Shown piece by piece: positions 23,781-26,212 of a DNA stretch of 26,212 bases. Within the stretch, counting starts at the first letter, position 1. Each line of letters starts with the position of its first letter. The translations under genes were made by a program, and so were the position numbers. The stretch is taken from positions 1 to 26,212 of IMG/VR virus record IMGVR_UViG_3300047548_001127. One strand, 5' to 3'. The stretch comes from a virus. Below the pieces are notes generated by a model. The model worked only from the letters and a program-made list of their open reading frames with translations. It did not search any database and was not told the origin of the DNA.

Positions 23781-23804
23781 CCTCTTCGTTTATTTATCGA
23801 GAGG
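23781..23804 (-). promoter_or_regulatory. Hairpin over the gp6 ribosome binding site with late-promoter motif in its loop
   Basis: The minus-strand transcript can pair CCTCT-CG (23804-23798) with CG-A-AGAGG (23788-23781), seven base pairs with one bulged A. The 3' arm is the gp6 Shine-Dalgarno (AGAGG). The nine-base loop is ATAAATAAA, and GATAAATA (23798-23791) differs from the late promoter TATAAATA at one base. Readthrough RNA could therefore hide the gp6 start, while RNA begun at this promoter would lack the 5' arm. Confidence 0.5.
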
Positions 23805-23817
23805 AAAAACGGCGTCT

Positions 23818-24195
23818 TTATACGTAGGAGGCGTTGCGGGTAGTTAAGTCAAAGAAAATAGCAAGACGTTCGGCATCTGTGCTAGGCAACACAGTCAGTT
23901 GAATCTGTATCAAAATGCCGTTTTCTTGTGGGAAAGTTTGAACATCACTGATGTAGATTCTAGGATCGCCACCAGCAACTCGTTGAACTTCGGCTTCGAT
24001 ATCTCGTTGCAGTTGTTCAACTTGATTTTCAAACAAGAAGTCCCACAACAATGTGCCGTATTCTGGACGGCCCGGAAGCTGACCTTGACGAATGTTAAAT
24101 GCATTCAGCAGATCTCTTTTGATCAAGGCATAGTTTGTGAGAGTGAACTTTTTGTACTGCCCCTGTGTGTTGAATCCAATAAAATTCTGTGCCAT
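23818..24195 (-). CDS. 25: Baseplate wedge protein, gp25-like
   Basis: A 125-aa protein, close to the usual length of the gp25 family (T4 gp25 is 132 aa). Visible family features are the N-terminal FTLTNYALIKRDLLNAFN, the strongly conserved PEYGTLLWDFLFE around residues 43-55, a helix (QVEQLQRDIEAEVQRVA), and the C-terminal strand pair around ILIQIQLTVLPSTDAERLAIFFDLTTR. In T4, gp25 joins gp6 and gp53 in the wedge core that surrounds the hub and takes part in starting sheath assembly; related proteins occur in type VI secretion baseplates. No lysozyme activity is expected despite the old family name. It starts 8 bases after the 514-aa gene with only a weak ribosome binding site, and lies 45 bases before gp6. 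Confidence 0.92.
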   Translation of the reverse strand: MAQNFIGFNTQGQYKKFTLTNYALIKRDLLNAFNIRQGQLPGRPEYGTLLWDFLFENQVEQLQRDIEAEVQRVAGGDPRIYISDVQTFPQENGILIQIQLTVLPSTDAERLAIFFDLTTRNASYV

Positions 24196-24203
24196 ACCAT
24201 TAC

Positions 24204-25748
24204 TTATGCTGTTGTAGTGCCCTGAGCAGAGTCAATTTTACTCTTTAACAGATTGATTCTGTCCAGTAGATCACTTGATGCTTTTACAGTATCTTTAAAC
24301 GGGCCTCCTTCGATAGATTTGTAAGCACCAACAAATTCTTTCTTGTCAGCACCTGACAACTGGTTGATTTTTTCTGTAACATCTTCTCTCAGCGGAGTTA
24401 TAATTGCGTTTGCTGCTTGTCCTGCTGATTTGAATTCTTGTCTCACTGTATCCCAATCTTGTTGTGTAATGCTTTGTTGATTTTCTAACACAGATACTTT
24501 GTTGCCCAGAGCTGTAATAGCCCCGAGATACTTGTTGTTTTCAGTCAAGAATTTTTCCAGCAAGGCGGTTATGTCATCAGTAGATGCTGCTGCGGGCGCA
24601 CCGTAATTGGGTTCTGGGACCTTGGGATTACCAACTACCCGAGTACTGGCCGCATTGAGTGTTTCTCGATTGGCAGTGTCGCTAGATGGAACTGGAGTCA
24701 CTATTGCTTTGAACGGTGGTGCTATTTTTGTTTCTGTCAATATTGCAGCAAAAGCGCCATCGCGCACGTTGGTAGTAAAAGCCGCTTTGATTGCCCCGGT
24801 AGCATCCCCAGGAATTGGTAGCCCTTTGACAAACGCTGTGGCATCAGTCAAAGATTTTGAAGCATTTACTGCCATGCCTGCTATGCCCGCTGGACTTAGT
24901 ACCCCCACAGGAATACCTTGTGTAGCAAGGCCTGCAATTCCAGTTGCCATTAATCCTTGTTGAATTGTTGATTGCGCCTGCGGATTGCTTAAAAGGCCCG
25001 ATATGTTGGTTATACCGTCTTTGCCAGTAAACACACTAGGGCTTTTTAAAACCGATGACAGTGTAGAAGCTCCTGCTGTGACCAATGCACTTGTTCCAGG
25101 TTTTACAATACCAGCAGTTTCAAGTTGTCGCACATCTAGTCCATAGCTACCTACACCTTTTCCGTTGCTTATGGCTGTGGGGGCTTGGCCCACTAGATTT
25201 TTTACCTGCGCCATTACCCCAGTTACTGTGCTTTCGGCCATGGAACCAATCTTGGCCAGCGCGGGAACCTCTTTAGCAAAGTTTGCTGTGTTAATTGGAT
25301 TAGTTACTGCAACTGTTGAAATTGTTTTGTTAATTGTTGATATTGCTTGTGTGGCTGTGCTGCTGATAGTACCAATAACATTGCTGACTGCTGGACCAAT
25401 TGCACCAGTTAATCCCGCGGCTGTTCCTGAGAGACTACCACTCAATGCACCGCCGGCTTGCCCCAGGGCTTTTGTTGCCGCACCAATGGCCCCAGCAGCA
25501 CCGGGTATACCAGCGCCCAGGGCGCCAGTTATGCCTGACAGTGCTTGATTTACTTGTGCTTGAGCACTAGCAAGGCCTTTGGCCGCTTGTGTTGTGGCGC
25601 TGAGAACATCGCCAGGTTTAAACCCAACCAAGCTGCCAGTGCTAACTTGCTTGTCAAATATTGCCTTGGCTTGTTCCAAGGTGAGACCATCAGGGCCTTT
25701 TATTTCAAAAGGCTTACCATCTGGGGTGTTGAATGTAAATGTTCCCAT
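24204..25748 (-). CDS. Ala/Gly-rich virion structural protein, 514 aa, hub-associated
   Basis: Residues 1-40 (FTFNTPDGKPFEIKGPDGLT, then LEQAKAIFDKQ) form a small beta-beta-alpha module of a type seen at the ends of several phage virion proteins. Residues about 42-50 read GFKPGDVLS. Residues about 55-300 are a long Ala/Gly/Ser/Thr-rich stretch with hydrophobic helices (for example GALGAGIPGAAGAIGAATKALG). Residues about 395-510 look like an alpha-helical coiled coil (LLEKFLTENNKYLGAITALGNKV ... KSSDLLDRINLLKSKID-like). No catalytic motif is seen. ATG shares a base with the stop of the gp5-like gene (TAATG), so translation is coupled. I recall a similar gene between gp5 and gp25 in T4-like marine phages. 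A structural role at the hub or tail-tube tip is inferred. The hydrophobic part could also enter the host membrane, but this is speculative. Confidence 0.68.
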   Translation of the reverse strand: MGTFTFNTPDGKPFEIKGPDGLTLEQAKAIFDKQVSTGSLVGFKPGDVLSATTQAAKGLASAQAQVNQALSGITGALGAGIPGAAGAIGAATKALGQAGGALSGSLSGTAAGLTGAIGPAVSNVIGTISSTATQAISTINKTISTVAVTNPINTANFAKEVPALAKIGSMAESTVTGVMAQVKNLVGQAPTAISNGKGVGSYGLDVRQLETAGIVKPGTSALVTAGASTLSSVLKSPSVFTGKDGITNISGLLSNPQAQSTIQQGLMATGIAGLATQGIPVGVLSPAGIAGMAVNASKSLTDATAFVKGLPIPGDATGAIKAAFTTNVRDGAFAAILTETKIAPPFKAIVTPVPSSDTANRETLNAASTRVVGNPKVPEPNYGAPAAASTDDITALLEKFLTENNKYLGAITALGNKVSVLENQQSITQQDWDTVRQEFKSAGQAANAIITPLREDVTEKINQLSGADKKEFVGAYKSIEGGPFKDTVKASSDLLDRINLLKSKIDSAQGTTTA

Positions 25749-26212
25749 TATTTTGCCACAATCTCTACGCCTGCTGGAACTGGCTCAGCACCAGGTGGTG
25801 GGCTCGGTGTGCCCTCTTCAAACTCAACTACAACATCCACGCCCTTGTTATGGTATGGATATGGCTCATGCGTTGGAGCGCGACTCACAATACTTTCAAG
25901 TGCTCCACTGTCGACTTCCCAGCCCTTGCTGGTGCTAAACTTTGTGTCATCCATGACAGTTTTAACTATTGGGTTGGGTGCTGCCACTGATCCAGGGGCC
26001 GGACCGTTGAGATCTATTGCGCCGGCTTTTAGAGCAATACTGCCGCCACCATTCCAACCGCCACCACTGCTGTCAAGTATCAATGTGCCATCTGCTTTAA
26101 CTCCCACAGTGGCTTTGCTGTAGAATGTCATTTCGGCTTGGCTTGTTGCTGTAAACGAAGTTGTAGCTTCAAGCTGCATGGCTTCTTTACTTTTTATTTG
26201 CACGTTTCTGCC
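25748..26212 (-). CDS. 5: Baseplate hub/spike protein, gp5-like, C-terminal part (cut by right window edge)
   Basis: The last 154 codons of a gene that continues beyond the right edge; the frame is open at the edge, so the GTG at 26203 is not taken as a start. The first visible 75 residues are short alternating strands (VQIKSKEAMQLEATTSF, MTFYSKATVGVKADGTLIL, GSIALKAGAIDLNG), as in the triple-stranded beta-helix of T4 gp5 and VgrG spikes. A Pro/Ala linker follows, then a conserved-looking tail (TKFSTSKGWEVDSGALESIV, APTHEPYPYHNKGVDV) and a Pro-rich end (TPSPPPGAEPVP), which I recall in gp5 homologs of marine T4-like phages. The spike punctures the outer membrane and caps the tail tube. No lysozyme domain is in the visible part; whether one lies upstream cannot be told. 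Confidence 0.82.
   Translation of the reverse strand, partial: GRNVQIKSKEAMQLEATTSFTATSQAEMTFYSKATVGVKADGTLILDSSGGGWNGGGSIALKAGAIDLNGPAPGSVAAPNPIVKTVMDDTKFSTSKGWEVDSGALESIVSRAPTHEPYPYHNKGVDVVVEFEEGTPSPPPGAEPVPAGVEIVAK

Noticed and set aside
23815-23822. TATAAAGA at the end of gp25, one mismatch from the late motif
   Set aside because: It overlaps the gp25 stop codon, and the better-placed GATAAATA lies closer to gp6; I kept only the latter as a promoter candidate.
26201-26203. GTG as start of a 151-aa protein at the right edge
   Set aside because: The frame stays open to the window edge and the visible sequence begins in the middle of beta-helix repeats, so this is the C-terminal end of a longer gene.
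1-26212. tRNA genes, CRISPR arrays, insertion sequences or attachment sites
   Set aside because: None was seen; the sequence is almost wholly coding on one strand, with gaps of at most about 56 bases.

Overview
The window is a compact block of virion structural genes from a tailed phage with a contractile, T4-like tail. The nearest gene families I recognise are those of marine and freshwater T4-like phages (cyanophage and pelagimyophage type). All 11 genes lie on the minus strand, so transcription runs from the right end to the left end. Two genes are cut by the window edges. Base composition, sampled by eye, is in the mid-40s % GC. No host can be read from the sequence. I see no tRNA, CRISPR array, insertion sequence or integrase, and no gene-free stretch longer than about 60 bases.

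In transcription order: (1) 26212-23818 holds the baseplate hub and wedge start: the C-terminal end of a gp5-like hub/spike protein, a 514-aa Ala/Gly-rich structural protein, and the gp25-like wedge protein. (2) 23772-20317 is a gp6-like wedge protein, enlarged to 1151 aa. (3) 20317-5387 is one uninterrupted 4976-codon gene filling 57% of the window. Its N-terminus belongs to a large virion protein family of T4-like marine phages. It also carries a degenerate cupredoxin-like domain, seven FG-GAP blades like an integrin-alpha beta-propeller, four carbohydrate-binding-like W-x5-Y modules and at least nine copies of a small beta module. (4) 5366-4615 holds a 49-aa protein and a 201-aa protein that share a short N-terminal motif. 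(5) 4586-1805 holds a 600-aa fiber with a predicted chaperone-like C-terminus and a 321-aa fiber-like structural protein. (6) After a terminator come a 101-aa conserved-looking protein and two tandem glycosyltransferase-like proteins; the second runs off the left edge.

The genes are tightly coupled. Two junctions are TAATG, two are ATGA, and one gene starts with TTG inside its upstream neighbour. An exact T4-type late promoter motif (TATAAATA) precedes the fiber gene, and a one-mismatch version precedes gp6, where it sits in the loop of a hairpin that would hide the gp6 ribosome binding site. The first region builds the baseplate, the giant protein and fibers probably decorate it and touch the host, and the glycosyltransferases may modify the fibers or a host surface glycan. 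These last roles are inference.

The most unusual content is the giant baseplate-associated protein with its integrin-like propeller, and the compact regulatory switch in front of gp6. All family assignments come from recognising motifs by eye; no database search or structure prediction was run.
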